The notes under the pieces were generated by a model. The model saw nothing but the letters and a program-made list of their open reading frames with translations. It was not told the DNA's origin and did not search any database. A stretch of DNA of 42,456 nucleotides from a virus, in the IMG/VR virus record IMGVR_UViG_3300028269_000007, positions 1-42,456 of that record. One strand, written 5' to 3'. This document shows, piece after piece, positions 26,020-35,846 of the stretch; the first letter of the stretch is position 1, and each line of letters opens with the position of its first letter. Both the position numbers and the translations under genes were made by a program.

Positions 26020-28079
26020 TAGAACGCCTCGAAAGCGGTGGAAGACGAGCGCCGGATTTTCCAGCCGACCGCGCCGTCCGTAAGCGACAAGCTGGTTCCG
26101 CCGTTGATGGTATCCGACCCGGCCCTAGATACGGTGCCAGTGGCGCCGCGGGCCTTCACTTCAATGAAGAAGTCCGGGGCGCAACTGGCCGCGGCTGGGA
26201 GGGTAAGCGCGTCGGTGGTGGTCAGGACGAACGCCTTGCCATGCTCGTTGGGGGTTACGGTGCGCGTACCGGACAGGGAGACGACGGTATCCCCGATGAT
26301 ATCCCGGCGGTCCTGAAATGCCGCGGTGCCAAGCTCCTGGTACTTGGCGTAGGCCGGATCGTCCGGGGTGCGGGCGCCCTTGTAAATATCGTAAGCCCGC
26401 CACATGAACGTCTTGGCCGACGTGAGGGACAATTCGTCGTAGGAGAAGAGGAGCGTGGCGCCGCTCAAAGGGTCATAGACGCGCGAGCAATAGCTGTCCG
26501 TGGTGTATGTCGCGTCAAACGCCCACGTATGCGAGTGGCCCATCTTCCACCCGTTCACGCCGGAAAGAGCGTCGCTCAATTTGCAGTACCAGATGCCTAC
26601 ACCGGGGCCGGGGTACGGTTCGTCTTCCGACCCCGCAGCCGAGGGACGGCGGTGGCCCATGAGAAGGTGGACATACGGCTCGCTGCCGATATTCTGCACC
26701 CACGCTTCCTGGGGGAGCCACCCGCCACTCACGGGGATATTCATGTCGCCCACGTTGGTCCACGTCGCGCCAGCATCGGCGGACCGGAAGATCGTGGGGG
26801 AGGCGGTCCCGTTGCGCCGGACGAACGCCAGGCGATCGTTTACGGTAGCGGCGACGTGCGCCGTCTCGTTGTACGCCGGGGGATCGGCGGACGACGCAAT
26901 CTGTACGAGCGAAGCCGTAGCGCCACTGGCCGCGAAGGTCACGTAATAAATGCGGAAATTGCCCAGCCCGTCAAGCCAGTAGCCCCCGCCGACCATGCCT
27001 TCGCCCTTGGGGTTGGGTTCGAACTTGCCCCAAAAGCGGAAGTAGGCCAGGCCGTAGTCAGCCGGGAAGTTGCCGCCCGTCACGTCCGCGGAGGTGATCG
27101 TATCGACATCGCTGAACGTAACCCAATCGCGCGTGGTGCGGTGCAGCTTGTTTCCGCTGTTGCGCTCGCGGCACCAGAAGTGGATCACGCCAAAGCGATC
27201 GACGCCCACCGCATTGGTGTAGCAGTCAAGCCCCACGCCGCCGAAGATCGTAACGGGCGTGGACCACGTAGCGCCGCTGTCGTCGGAGTAGGAAACCTTG
27301 ATGCTGGCCAGGTTATCGGAGCCGGTATGGTCGATCGTGGAATTGATCGTCGTGCCGATACGGCGCTGCCCCGGAACGCGGATGGCCTTGGGGAAGCCAT
27401 CGTACCGCTCGTTCATGATGACGATTTCGCCGTCCGTGGCGTTCGGTCCCGTCAGCGGGTAGGGCGGCGGGTTGCGCACGTTGCGCCAGGCCGCAGCGCT
27501 GGCATCGTATTCCAGAAGGTCGCCGTCGTTTTGCGTCCCCAGGACAACCGGGATTTCGGCCACGTCAAGGTCGGCCAGCGTGGCATTTTCCCAGCCGGAA
27601 GCGTCTGCCTTGCCAACCAGTACGTTGCCGTCCACGGGGAGGGGCACGGTGAGCGCGGCGCTGGCGTCGGGGTCGTAGGTGTCCACCATCTTGGGGGACT
27701 GCTGGGCGCGGCGGTAAGCCTGCTGGGCCAGCATGGTAGTCCGGTCCAGACCCTCCTCGTTCACCTCCGCGGGGAAGCCGTCGTTCTGCTGGTAGTCGAT
27801 ATTTTGCGTGAACGGGATATCCCGCTCGATCACCAGATTGTAGCCAGTGGCCGGAGCCACCAGCATGGTAAGCGTGCCGGTGGTCCCGTCGCCGCCCGCT
27901 ACCGTGTAGTTCGTGGTCAGGGCCTGTGCGGTGCGGGCGTCGGTGGTCGTATTGACCAGAAAAACCGTAAGGTCCGTGTTGTCAAAGAACGCAAAAGGTA
28001 CGGAAAATACCGTGGTAGAACCGTTGCCGACGTAGGCAGCGCGCGACGTTTCGTTCGGAACAGTATAACGTACCTTCAT
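26019..28079 (-). CDS. Sialidase-like tailspike/tail fibre protein
   Basis: This is a 686-aa protein. Residues 1-160 look like the virion-anchoring N-terminal part of podovirus tail fibres (G-N-G-S-T-T-V-F-S-V-P-F-A-F-F, Y-T-V-A-G-G-D, I-E-R-D-I-P-F-T-Q, D-R-T-T-M-L-A-Q-Q-A-Y). Two Asp-box repeats typical of sialidases/BNR propellers follow: S-D-D-S-G-A-T-W at 265-272 and S-A-D-A-G-A-T-W at 433-440. It probably binds or cleaves surface sugar chains of the host. The start M-K-V-R-Y-T carries the recurrent late N-terminal motif. It sits between the ejection proteins and the lectin-like gene. Confidence 0.78.
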   Translation of the reverse strand: MKVRYTVPNETSRAAYVGNGSTTVFSVPFAFFDNTDLTVFLVNTTTDARTAQALTTNYTVAGGDGTTGTLTMLVAPATGYNLVIERDIPFTQNIDYQQNDGFPAEVNEEGLDRTTMLAQQAYRRAQQSPKMVDTYDPDASAALTVPLPVDGNVLVGKADASGWENATLADLDVAEIPVVLGTQNDGDLLEYDASAAAWRNVRNPPPYPLTGPNATDGEIVIMNERYDGFPKAIRVPGQRRIGTTINSTIDHTGSDNLASIKVSYSDDSGATWSTPVTIFGGVGLDCYTNAVGVDRFGVIHFWCRERNSGNKLHRTTRDWVTFSDVDTITSADVTGGNFPADYGLAYFRFWGKFEPNPKGEGMVGGGYWLDGLGNFRIYYVTFAASGATASLVQIASSADPPAYNETAHVAATVNDRLAFVRRNGTASPTIFRSADAGATWTNVGDMNIPVSGGWLPQEAWVQNIGSEPYVHLLMGHRRPSAAGSEDEPYPGPGVGIWYCKLSDALSGVNGWKMGHSHTWAFDATYTTDSYCSRVYDPLSGATLLFSYDELSLTSAKTFMWRAYDIYKGARTPDDPAYAKYQELGTAAFQDRRDIIGDTVVSLSGTRTVTPNEHGKAFVLTTTDALTLPAAASCAPDFFIEVKARGATGTVSRAGSDTINGGTSLSLTDGAVGWKIRRSSSTAFEAF

Positions 28080-28096
28080 GTCCCGAATACTACCAT

Positions 28097-31000
28097 TTAT
28101 CGACGGACGGGTCTAGGCTCCAAACCCCAGCTATTTACTAGGTTTTCTTCCGCCTGATCCAAAATACCCTTGAAAAGGATGAAGTTCTGTAGGGGCATTA
28201 CGCGCCGCATGTTGTGCACGTCCGTCCCCGACAGGGAGCCGTCGGCCACGCCCCGGATTGCCTTGGCGGTATCGTCCACCAGCCCCGCCGTGGAGCCTAG
28301 AGCCTGGCCGACAAAGCCGCGCGAGGCCGTGCGTTCCGTCTGCCCACCGGACAGGGCCGTAACCGGGCTGGTGCCGATCGCCTTCTTGACCATGGCGTCC
28401 GTTTCCATGAACCGCGAGGCGGCGCCGGAACGGTCGAAACCCTCGCGTATCCAGCCCCGCACGTCGCGCTTCTGGTCCACCTGTCCGTCGCGCACGATAT
28501 CCCGCATGGCCGTGGAAACCATGCCCAAACCGATCATCACGGCCACGGAGGTAAGGGCCTGTGCGTCGCGCTCCTGAAGGCCGGCGATAAGGATACGCTG
28601 GTGCGAGGCCCAGCCGAAACCCTGAAACTGCGTGACCGCTTTGCCTACTTCCGTCTGCGTCCACAGGGGACGATCACCCGCAGTCGGGGTGATAATCATA
28701 TCGTCAATATGCCGCAGAAGCGCGTCGCTGAAACGGTTGGCCGCAGCTTGGTCCTTCCACTTCTCCGTATTGGCGACCCAAAACCCGCGCGAGGCTTCTT
28801 CCCAATTCGGCTGTTCCTTGTAAATGGCCAGTGCCGTTTCCTTGTCGATACCAAGCTGGGCCAGGCGGGTGCGCCACTTGTCGCTCAACTCCTGCCCCTT
28901 GCCGACCTTCTCGATCTGGCGAAGCATATCGTCCGTGCCGAGATAGGAGATACGGGCCTTCTGGTAGACGGTCCACGGGGACACGCCGAACAGCGTAAGC
29001 GCCTTGTGGGCCGCGATGCCAGTCACCATTTCCGTCTTGGACTGGCGCGTGACCTGTTCCGACAGGTCCGCGATCTGGCCGGCGCGTCCGCCCAGCACCA
29101 TATCCGTGGCCGTGCCCAGGCGCTGCGCTTCCGCCTTGCCCAGCTTGACCATCTTGAAGCCGTCCGTCAGGTCCCCGATCATGGAGCCGAACACCTTGGC
29201 GAAACCGTGGACCACCATGGGGCGGGCCAGGTCGGGAAGCTGCGACAGGACGGCCGACCCCATGACGCGGACCACGTTGAAGTCGCGCATGATCTTGCCC
29301 GCGGAGCGGAGGCCATGGTAGCGCGGATCGATCGGGGTAGGATCGGTGCCGCGGACGCGGTGGATAAGCTCGGTAATGACCCGGCTTTCCCGCTCGAAAT
29401 CCTGCATGATCTTCTTGGCTTCCGGGCTTTCCTTCTTGCCCGGCCCAAGATCATCCACGGCGTTGTCCGCCTCGCGCTTCAGGGCGTCGATCATGTCGGC
29501 CACGCCCTTGTCGCCGTCCAGTATCTTCTTGTACCCGATATCCGAGGACATGGTGCGGACGTACTGCGCCATGACGTTGACCACGTTGCGGTCCACAAAG
29601 TCCTTGGTCGAGTAGCGCCCGTCCGAGGTAACGAAGTCGTCGGGGATTTTGAACGTGCGCTCCTTGGCCGAACCGCGCCCTTCCGCGATTTTGATTTCGG
29701 GCACCAGCCGGCCTTCCGGCGAGCCGAGGATTTTGTGCATTACCTCGCTGGCCGCTTCCGCCGCATCGTCCGGATTGGCGCCGCCACGGATGAAGTAGTC
29801 CTGCGCCAGCGCCCGGAAGCCGGACGGGTTGGTGCGGATTTTCTCTGCCTGCCACGCGCGGTAAAGATGGGTATTGCCGGTGCCCGTCGTGGGATTGCCG
29901 TCCTTGAACACGCCCACCTTGTAGAGCGTGGCCAGGTCCTTCAGCTTGTCGTCAATGACGCGGTACGCCTTGGCCGTGTCGCTGATAATCTGGTGCGCCC
30001 CTACGTCGCCCTTGGTCATGGCCTCGCCTACCGCCTGGTTGAATTCGAGGCGGTTCATGGGCGGGACCAGCCCGGCCTTGCTCTGCACCTTGTAGGCGTC
30101 GTAGCCCTTGGACGCGATGCTTTCGACCTGAAGCATGAGCGGGTTGCCGATACGGGCAATCTCCGTATGCAGGTCCGGCGGGGCCGCAATGCCCGCGAAG
30201 TGTCCTTCGGTGGACATGCCGGTATAGACGATGCGCTGGATCGCATCGCGCGAAGTCTCAAACCGCGACATGGACAATTCCACGGACGGCGCGGCCATGC
30301 CGATCTTCTTTAGCCATGCACTGATTTCCGCCGCCTTGAAAGACGAGCGCATGCGGTTCATTTCACTGGCCACGCCCGTATAAGCGGGGCCGTTGGTGGA
30401 CGCCGCAGCCGACAGGCTTTCCGGGGCAGGCGCTTCGCCTTCCTTGACCGGGGGCTTGGGCGACTCCGCGCCCTTGATCTTTTTGCCGCTGATAAAGGAA
30501 ACCGTCTTTGCCTTGCCCTCCCCGGGGAACCGGGCGAAGCCTTCCAGCCAGGCCATAGGGTCCTTGGGCTTCAGGGCCAGAGGGTCCTTTCCCTCTGCAA
30601 GGGCCTTCTTCATGGCCTCATACATAGAGTTAATCTCGGCCGCGATCTTCGCCTGTTCCGGCTTGCCGATCCGGGAGCCTACTTCGTCCAGCGTATCGCG
30701 GGTGTCCTTGATGGCCTTGGCCAGCGCGGCTTCCGCCTTCTCCCACTTGGCCGTCGCCTCGTCCATCTGGTCTAGCAGGCGGTTCAGGGTAACGGCGGGC
30801 TGGGCGCCCTCGCGGATTTGAGCCGCGCGAGCCTTGGCCGCGGGCGTGCCTTCCTTGTCCAGCGATGCCAGCAAGTCAAGCGTGGGCTTGTCGCGGATAT
30901 CGGGCGCGCGGGAGAACAGCGTGGGATCGGCGGACAGGCGATCGATGCGGTCCTGTAGGATTTCCACTTCCCGCATGGACTTGGTAACGTCATCCATGAG

Positions 31001-31879
31001 CTTGGGGCGCTGTTCGGAAACGTGGTTCAGGATATCGCGGTCCGCAAGGCCATTGTTGTGGACGCGGTTTAGCTTGAAGTTGGGGCTGTTGTCCGCGTCG
31101 AGAAACCGGGCAACCGCCGTCGTATCGTAGAAGTTCGTGCGCGGGGGCGGGAAATCGCCCAACCCGGCCGCCCGGATCACGGTCGTAATCTCCGTCTCGA
31201 TCTTGGGGCGGGCATCGCCCAGGAACCGCCCAAGCGCCGCAGCCTCCGGGCGCGAGAGGGAGCCGGCCGCCGAACCAAGGACGCCGCCTAGCAGGAACGC
31301 GCCCACGATACTGGCCGCGCTCTCTTCCATGGTGCGCGTGCGTTGCGTCGATTGCAGCACGGTTTCCTGCACGCCAGCACCAACCGCCGCGGAACCGCCG
31401 ACACGGGCCAGCGAGCCGAACGCGCGAACGGCAGTACCGCCCTTGACCAGTGGCCCGGCGATCGGGATAAGGGTCGAGAGGGACGCCGCGCCGCCGGCCA
31501 TGCTCGCCAGCCACTCCGGCAAGGGGCCATCGGCCAGGGCCGCCTTCATGGTCTTTTCACGCTCGATCTGCCGGCGAACGTGGTCCAAGCCGGCGTCGCT
31601 GTAAACGCCAATGAAGCGGTCCGAATAGCCCTTCTCTTCCGGCGTCAGCTTGTCATCGATCGTGAAGGCGTAGTTGCGCGCGGCCTCCGGATCGGAGTAC
31701 GGAAGATCGAAGTCCGGCGGGGGCTGCGCTGCGGCGGTAGAGCCGATATCGCTTTCCAGCGTCCACGCCGCGCCAAGCTGTTTGATGAGGCGTTCGTCTA
31801 CCGGGGCTTGCGGGGAGGGCGGCGCCAACCGGCGCGTAACCTCCGGAGAAAGGACTACGTTCTCGTCATCCAACGGCAC
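28097..31879 (-). CDS. Large internal virion (ejection) protein, gp16-like
   Basis: At 1260 aa this is the largest gene, in the position of T7 gp16: last of three internal proteins and just before the tail fibre. The GTG start overlaps the upstream TAG. The N-terminus is acidic and Pro-rich. A long Ala/Lys/Glu-rich helical region occupies about 320-470, and Gly/Ala-rich hydrophobic stretches around 125-210 could insert into membranes. No lytic transglycosylase motif is recognised, unlike T7 gp16. It probably forms part of the trans-envelope DNA channel during infection. Confidence 0.75.
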   Translation of the reverse strand: MPLDDENVVLSPEVTRRLAPPSPQAPVDERLIKQLGAAWTLESDIGSTAAAQPPPDFDLPYSDPEAARNYAFTIDDKLTPEEKGYSDRFIGVYSDAGLDHVRRQIEREKTMKAALADGPLPEWLASMAGGAASLSTLIPIAGPLVKGGTAVRAFGSLARVGGSAAVGAGVQETVLQSTQRTRTMEESAASIVGAFLLGGVLGSAAGSLSRPEAAALGRFLGDARPKIETEITTVIRAAGLGDFPPPRTNFYDTTAVARFLDADNSPNFKLNRVHNNGLADRDILNHVSEQRPKLMDDVTKSMREVEILQDRIDRLSADPTLFSRAPDIRDKPTLDLLASLDKEGTPAAKARAAQIREGAQPAVTLNRLLDQMDEATAKWEKAEAALAKAIKDTRDTLDEVGSRIGKPEQAKIAAEINSMYEAMKKALAEGKDPLALKPKDPMAWLEGFARFPGEGKAKTVSFISGKKIKGAESPKPPVKEGEAPAPESLSAAASTNGPAYTGVASEMNRMRSSFKAAEISAWLKKIGMAAPSVELSMSRFETSRDAIQRIVYTGMSTEGHFAGIAAPPDLHTEIARIGNPLMLQVESIASKGYDAYKVQSKAGLVPPMNRLEFNQAVGEAMTKGDVGAHQIISDTAKAYRVIDDKLKDLATLYKVGVFKDGNPTTGTGNTHLYRAWQAEKIRTNPSGFRALAQDYFIRGGANPDDAAEAASEVMHKILGSPEGRLVPEIKIAEGRGSAKERTFKIPDDFVTSDGRYSTKDFVDRNVVNVMAQYVRTMSSDIGYKKILDGDKGVADMIDALKREADNAVDDLGPGKKESPEAKKIMQDFERESRVITELIHRVRGTDPTPIDPRYHGLRSAGKIMRDFNVVRVMGSAVLSQLPDLARPMVVHGFAKVFGSMIGDLTDGFKMVKLGKAEAQRLGTATDMVLGGRAGQIADLSEQVTRQSKTEMVTGIAAHKALTLFGVSPWTVYQKARISYLGTDDMLRQIEKVGKGQELSDKWRTRLAQLGIDKETALAIYKEQPNWEEASRGFWVANTEKWKDQAAANRFSDALLRHIDDMIITPTAGDRPLWTQTEVGKAVTQFQGFGWASHQRILIAGLQERDAQALTSVAVMIGLGMVSTAMRDIVRDGQVDQKRDVRGWIREGFDRSGAASRFMETDAMVKKAIGTSPVTALSGGQTERTASRGFVGQALGSTAGLVDDTAKAIRGVADGSLSGTDVHNMRRVMPLQNFILFKGILDQAEENLVNSWGLEPRPVRR

Positions 31880-34116
31880 TAGCGGTTCCCCTTGGCCTTG
31901 CGGCCCTCTTCCCTCATGCGCCTGGCGCGCTCGTCGGCCACCGGGTCCGGCACCGCCTTCTTCAACTCGATATCCGTGGCCTTAGCCTTCTCGTCCCGCA
32001 TCTGGCGGTCGCGTTCGGCGCCCATCCATACCGGGTTGTCCTTCACTTCATCGGGGGACGGCAGACGGTAACGCAGCGGGCCTTTATTCGTAGAAATCGG
32101 CTCCGGCAAATCGCCCCTCAAAACGAAAATAGCGTAGGTCGGCTTGCGGCCATTACGCAGGTCCGCTTCCGTGGTCGCGTCCGCCCGCAACTCCACCACC
32201 GGGGCGCCAGTCAGGTCCGGGCTGGGCGACGGGCCGATGCCGCGCTCGCGGAAAATCTTATCTAGGTCGGCCATGATTAGCTTCGCCCGCTGATCCTGGT
32301 TCAGCATGGGGAAGTCTGTCATGTATTTTTCCGGAGGATGCTTCTGAACAATTCCCGTGCCCTGGCCTTTCATGCCCGTGTAATTGGGGGCCACGCCGAA
32401 CTCATCGAAGCCGGGACCTTGTTCGGCCTGCCGGGCGTCCAGCATGCCAACCTTGGTTTGCCCGTAGTTATCCGCGATCTTCTTGTTGGCGAGTGCCTTG
32501 GAGCGCTCTACGTTATCCCGCGTGGCGATCATGGCGTCTTCAAACACGCGCTGCCATTCGCCCTTCATACGCCCCGCCACTTCCGGAGAGGATACGAACA
32601 GAGATAGGTTACGCTGGTCCCACGACTTGACTGCCCCCGCAAGCTCCTGGTCTATATTGATCTTCTTCATGGCTTCTTTTGCCACGATGCGACTGTCATT
32701 CTCCTGTTGCGCGGTAAGACGATCCTTCGGCATTTCTGTTTGTGCCGCCTGAAGATATGCCTCTTTGGCCGGCATGTCCTGCATCAATACTCTTGCACGA
32801 GCGCGCACACGGTTCACGACGCCGGTATCCGACAGGCTTACGCCCGCGATCTTTCCTGGCGCCTTGGCCTCGATTTCGTCTACCGCTTCCGCCGCGAAGG
32901 CTACCGTCTGCGCCTGTTGCGGGTTGGTGATATTGTCGGAATTGGAGATAAGGTCCTTCATCTGCGTAGGCAGATAGCCCGACCCCCCGGCCATGGAGGT
33001 AGCCAGTTGAATGGCCGCGGCCTTTTGCTCCGGCGTCCCCTGCATGGCGATGCGCCCGAAGGGCAGGTTTCCGAATTGGTTGGCGAACCCGCGGTCCGCG
33101 TTCTCCTGGCTGGAAAGCGTGCCCGTGGCCAACTGTTCCGCCGCCTTGGCGTTCTTCTGCGCTTCCTTGTTGTAGCGCGCGCTCTGGTTATTGAGAAAGC
33201 GCACGGACGCCAAATGCTGTTCCGGGCTCATGCGCCCAGACTTCAGGTCCGCGTCCAGCTTCTCGCGCATGCCGGGGTCGATCGGCTTGGCGCCGTTATA
33301 CTGGTCCTCGATATCCAGCATACGCGACGCGGTGTTGGCCGTCTTGGCGCGTTCGCCGTCCGCCCGCAGCTTGCTTTCCCGGCCATCGATGTACGACGAC
33401 AGGCCCGTGACCGTCTCGCCCTTTAGGTACTGCGCCTGTTCCTTCAGGGTGGCGCGGGCCGCCCCGATGTTTCCTTTCTCCGCGTAGCCGATCACCTGGT
33501 TCTTGGCGAAGATATCGGCTGCCGCAGCCGCGAACGCCGGGACGCGCGCCGGGTCCATGCCGATCTTCAGGCGTTCCATGTTGCCCTGGAACTCGGTCAT
33601 GTAGGCGTTGGCGTTGGCCGGGTCGGTACGCACCTTGGCCGCCACCATGTCCACGCTTTCGAAGGCGACGCGCTCCGTCTCCTTGGACACGGCGTCCTTG
33701 CGAATACGCTGCGACGTGATTTGGGCGGCGGCGCCGGAACGGTCCATGCGGCGGGACAAATCGTCCTTCACCGCGGAATTGGAAATGCCGGCCTTCTCAA
33801 GCGTCTCGCGCTTGTTGTCCTCCACGATCGCCTTCACGCGGTCGTTATAGTCCGCGGCCAGGGGATCGAGGGCGGCGATCGCTGCGTCCTGTTTAATCAG
33901 GCCATCCGTTTCCGCCTTGACCGCGGCGACGCTATCGCGCTCGAAACTGATACGCTGCGACGCTTCCGCGAGCGCGGCAAAGCCGGCCCCAAGATCGGAC
34001 GCAGCCGTGTTGTTGAAGCCCGCGCTTCCCGGCCCGCTGCCGCCTACGGAACGCGCCCGGTTGCCGGAACTCTCGATTGCATTGTAGTCCGGTACGACGA
34101 GATTACGCTTTGCCAT
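31879..34116 (-). CDS. Internal virion (ejection) protein, gp15-like
   Basis: This 745-aa, almost wholly helical protein is rich in Ala, Lys, Glu and Gln with few aromatics. Its beginning (V-V-P-D-Y-N-A-I-E-S-S-G-N-R-A-R ... L-A-E-A-S-Q-R-I-S-F-E) is typical of podovirus internal virion protein C. The position between the gp14-like and gp16-like genes matches T7 gp15. It would be ejected with gp14- and gp16-like proteins to form the periplasmic tube. It has no enzyme motif. Confidence 0.75.
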   Translation of the reverse strand: MAKRNLVVPDYNAIESSGNRARSVGGSGPGSAGFNNTAASDLGAGFAALAEASQRISFERDSVAAVKAETDGLIKQDAAIAALDPLAADYNDRVKAIVEDNKRETLEKAGISNSAVKDDLSRRMDRSGAAAQITSQRIRKDAVSKETERVAFESVDMVAAKVRTDPANANAYMTEFQGNMERLKIGMDPARVPAFAAAAADIFAKNQVIGYAEKGNIGAARATLKEQAQYLKGETVTGLSSYIDGRESKLRADGERAKTANTASRMLDIEDQYNGAKPIDPGMREKLDADLKSGRMSPEQHLASVRFLNNQSARYNKEAQKNAKAAEQLATGTLSSQENADRGFANQFGNLPFGRIAMQGTPEQKAAAIQLATSMAGGSGYLPTQMKDLISNSDNITNPQQAQTVAFAAEAVDEIEAKAPGKIAGVSLSDTGVVNRVRARARVLMQDMPAKEAYLQAAQTEMPKDRLTAQQENDSRIVAKEAMKKINIDQELAGAVKSWDQRNLSLFVSSPEVAGRMKGEWQRVFEDAMIATRDNVERSKALANKKIADNYGQTKVGMLDARQAEQGPGFDEFGVAPNYTGMKGQGTGIVQKHPPEKYMTDFPMLNQDQRAKLIMADLDKIFRERGIGPSPSPDLTGAPVVELRADATTEADLRNGRKPTYAIFVLRGDLPEPISTNKGPLRYRLPSPDEVKDNPVWMGAERDRQMRDEKAKATDIELKKAVPDPVADERARRMREEGRKAKGNR

Positions 34117-34661
34117 TACTTAAGGTGGCCCTGTGCCTTGCCGCGCTCTACGGACTGAAACCATTTTTCTTGCGCAGTTGACTTGGAAACAGATACACTA
34201 TCAAACATGCCCGCGCCCTCCTTGTAGAGGGTGGCGCCGCCGGATATCGCGCCCGTAAGACCCTTGATAAGCGCCTGGTCCGCCGCCTGCTGGCCCGCCT
34301 TCATGGACATGCCGGCCTTGGTGCGAAGGACCATCTGGCGGGCCTCGCTGTCCGCGATCAGGGAGAATTCATTGGCGCCAAACATGCCCGCCGTGGCCGC
34401 CAGGTAATCCGGGTCCATGCCGCCGCCCTGCCCGGCCATGACCGCCCGCGACCGCGAAAGGGTCGCATTACGCTCGCGGGTGTTGGCGTCAAGGTCACGG
34501 TTCAGGCCGATCTTCTCCTGTTCCGCCTGGAAATTGAAGAAGTCGCGGTTATAGACGCCTTGGTCGTAAGCCTGGTTGGACTGCATGAGGCCGCCAGCGA
34601 TCGACCCTACGGCGCTCACGCCCGCCGCTACGGCGGTCATGGGGTCATACCTTACTTGCAT
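34116..34661 (-). CDS. Internal virion protein, gp14-like
   Basis: This 181-aa protein begins M-Q-V-R-Y-D-P-M-T-A-V-A-A-G-V-S-A-V-G. The D-P-M-T-A-x-x-A-G-x-S-A-x-G part is the usual start of podovirus core proteins, here preceded by the M-Q-V-R-Y extension. A central N-x-x-L-x-R-x-R-A-x-x-A-G-Q-G-G segment and a Gly/Ala-rich helix follow. The T7 counterpart inserts into the outer membrane. Order gp13-, gp14-, gp15-, gp16-like is preserved. Confidence 0.75.
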   Translation of the reverse strand: MQVRYDPMTAVAAGVSAVGSIAGGLMQSNQAYDQGVYNRDFFNFQAEQEKIGLNRDLDANTRERNATLSRSRAVMAGQGGGMDPDYLAATAGMFGANEFSLIADSEARQMVLRTKAGMSMKAGQQAADQALIKGLTGAISGGATLYKEGAGMFDSVSVSKSTAQEKWFQSVERGKAQGHLK

Positions 34662-35055
34662 AATGCCATACGTCCAGAGTGCCTTTCTCCGCGATTTTAA
34701 CCTTTCTCATGCCGAGTAGCAATGCCCACTTGACGGCGGCCGGATTGGTCCTATCCACGTCCGCCCAAAGCGGCGCCTGGTACATATCCATCATGGCCCG
34801 CGTGTAGCGCGTAAGGCGCACGAAGTGGCGTACCAAATCATCACCCAAAAGCGCCCATAGCTTGTGATCGGGCAACACTCCAAGGCTGGCTTTCGGCTTC
34901 CCGTCCACCGTCATGGTGAAGGAAAACGGGCTATCGACCAGCGATTGCAGGAGAAGGGGGTTGGCCCGCAGGAGCGGAACGACGTGCGCGTGGCGGGGCT
35001 GCGCTTCGATTTCGTAGAAGTCGGAAACCCGTAGCCCCCTGAACCTAGCCCTCAT
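34645..35055 (-). CDS. gp13-like protein (GNAT-like, DUF2833)
   Basis: This 136-aa protein has a stretch G-K-P-K-A-S-L-G-V-L-P-D-H-K-L-W-A-L-L-G (about 52-71) and R-Y-T-R-A-M-M-D-M-Y, then A-A-V-K-W-A-L-L-L-G-M-R. That is the acetyltransferase-like pattern of the T7 gp13 family, needed for virion assembly though not stably part of the T7 particle. It overlaps its neighbours by 4 and 17 bp, indicating coupled translation. Catalytic acetyltransferase activity is not implied. Confidence 0.65.
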   Translation of the reverse strand: MRARFRGLRVSDFYEIEAQPRHAHVVPLLRANPLLLQSLVDSPFSFTMTVDGKPKASLGVLPDHKLWALLGDDLVRHFVRLTRYTRAMMDMYQAPLWADVDRTNPAAVKWALLLGMRKVKIAEKGTLDVWHYASKV

Positions 35056-35846
35056 TCACCTTTACCGGCTTTAACAGCGTTCGGAATATCTAAAACAATA
35101 TCCGGGTACTTCTTTATATTTTCCTCCGCTATGGCATACGATGCTTGGCGCTCCAATTCATTCATAATGCGGATGAAGTCAGGATTTTTTGCCAGCTTCC
35201 TGGCCTCATCAATTTGCGGGTGCTTCCCGCCGCCTTCTTCGGTTTCCTCTACGTCCCCGAATTTACGCAGCAAAATAGCACGAGTTACCAACTCCTCTTT
35301 CATTCCGGACAACTCTTTAGCTTCTTTCACCCCCCGCTCTTTCAGCACGGCGATGCCGCGGTGGATGCTTTCATGGACGGGGGTAGACGCTCCGCCCGCC
35401 ATGGCAACCCACGTATTTTTCCCACGCATGAACCCGGCCGAGCTAAACCGACCTTCTTCGCGGCCGGTTATGGTAATGTTACGCTCGTCAAAACCGAGTG
35501 AAGCCAAAGCTATTTTTTGCGCGGCCATTTTAGCCGCGTACAATTGGTCCGCCTCGTTCCCGGTCATTGGCTTATCCGGGCTTGGGCGCGCGGCTATCGC
35601 CTTGTCCATAAGCGTTCTGTTTGTACTGGACAGCACTTCCTCACGGCTAAGCCGCGCTACCGCGTCTCCCGCTGTCGGACCGGGGGTTCCATATTTACGT
35701 TCGTCTACAACATCTTGTGGGGACGGCCATGCATTTGGCAAGGGCGTGTTTTCCCACGATTTAGTCGGGTCTTGCGGCGGGTACGGGTGCCCAGCCGCAA
35801 TACCAAGCGTCCGCAGAATGGTATTGGTGTCGTATCTAACCTTCAT
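35052..35846 (-). CDS. Putative zinc metalloprotease-like protein (HESIH motif)
   Basis: This 264-aa protein contains V-H-E-S-I-H-R-G at 157-164, an HExxH zinc-binding signature with His158, Glu159 and His162. A K-E-E-L-V-T-R-A segment about 28 residues later could hold a third ligand. The N-terminus M-K-V-R-Y-D-T-N-T-I carries the late-protein motif. It is encoded between tail tubular protein B and the gp13-like gene, so it may be a virion-associated peptidase or processing enzyme. No signal peptide is seen. The family beyond the motif is not recognised. Confidence 0.55.
   Translation of the reverse strand: MKVRYDTNTILRTLGIAAGHPYPPQDPTKSWENTPLPNAWPSPQDVVDERKYGTPGPTAGDAVARLSREEVLSSTNRTLMDKAIAARPSPDKPMTGNEADQLYAAKMAAQKIALASLGFDERNITITGREEGRFSSAGFMRGKNTWVAMAGGASTPVHESIHRGIAVLKERGVKEAKELSGMKEELVTRAILLRKFGDVEETEEGGGKHPQIDEARKLAKNPDFIRIMNELERQASYAIAEENIKKYPDIVLDIPNAVKAGKGE

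Noticed and set aside
26241-28157. 638-codon plus-strand open frame
   Set aside because: It lies antisense to the tailspike, is Arg/Val/Gly/His-rich and lacks domain landmarks; a typical mirror of a GC3-rich gene.
28601-30313. 570-codon plus-strand open frame
   Set aside because: Antisense to the gp16-like gene, rich in Arg, His and Val with no motif; shadow.
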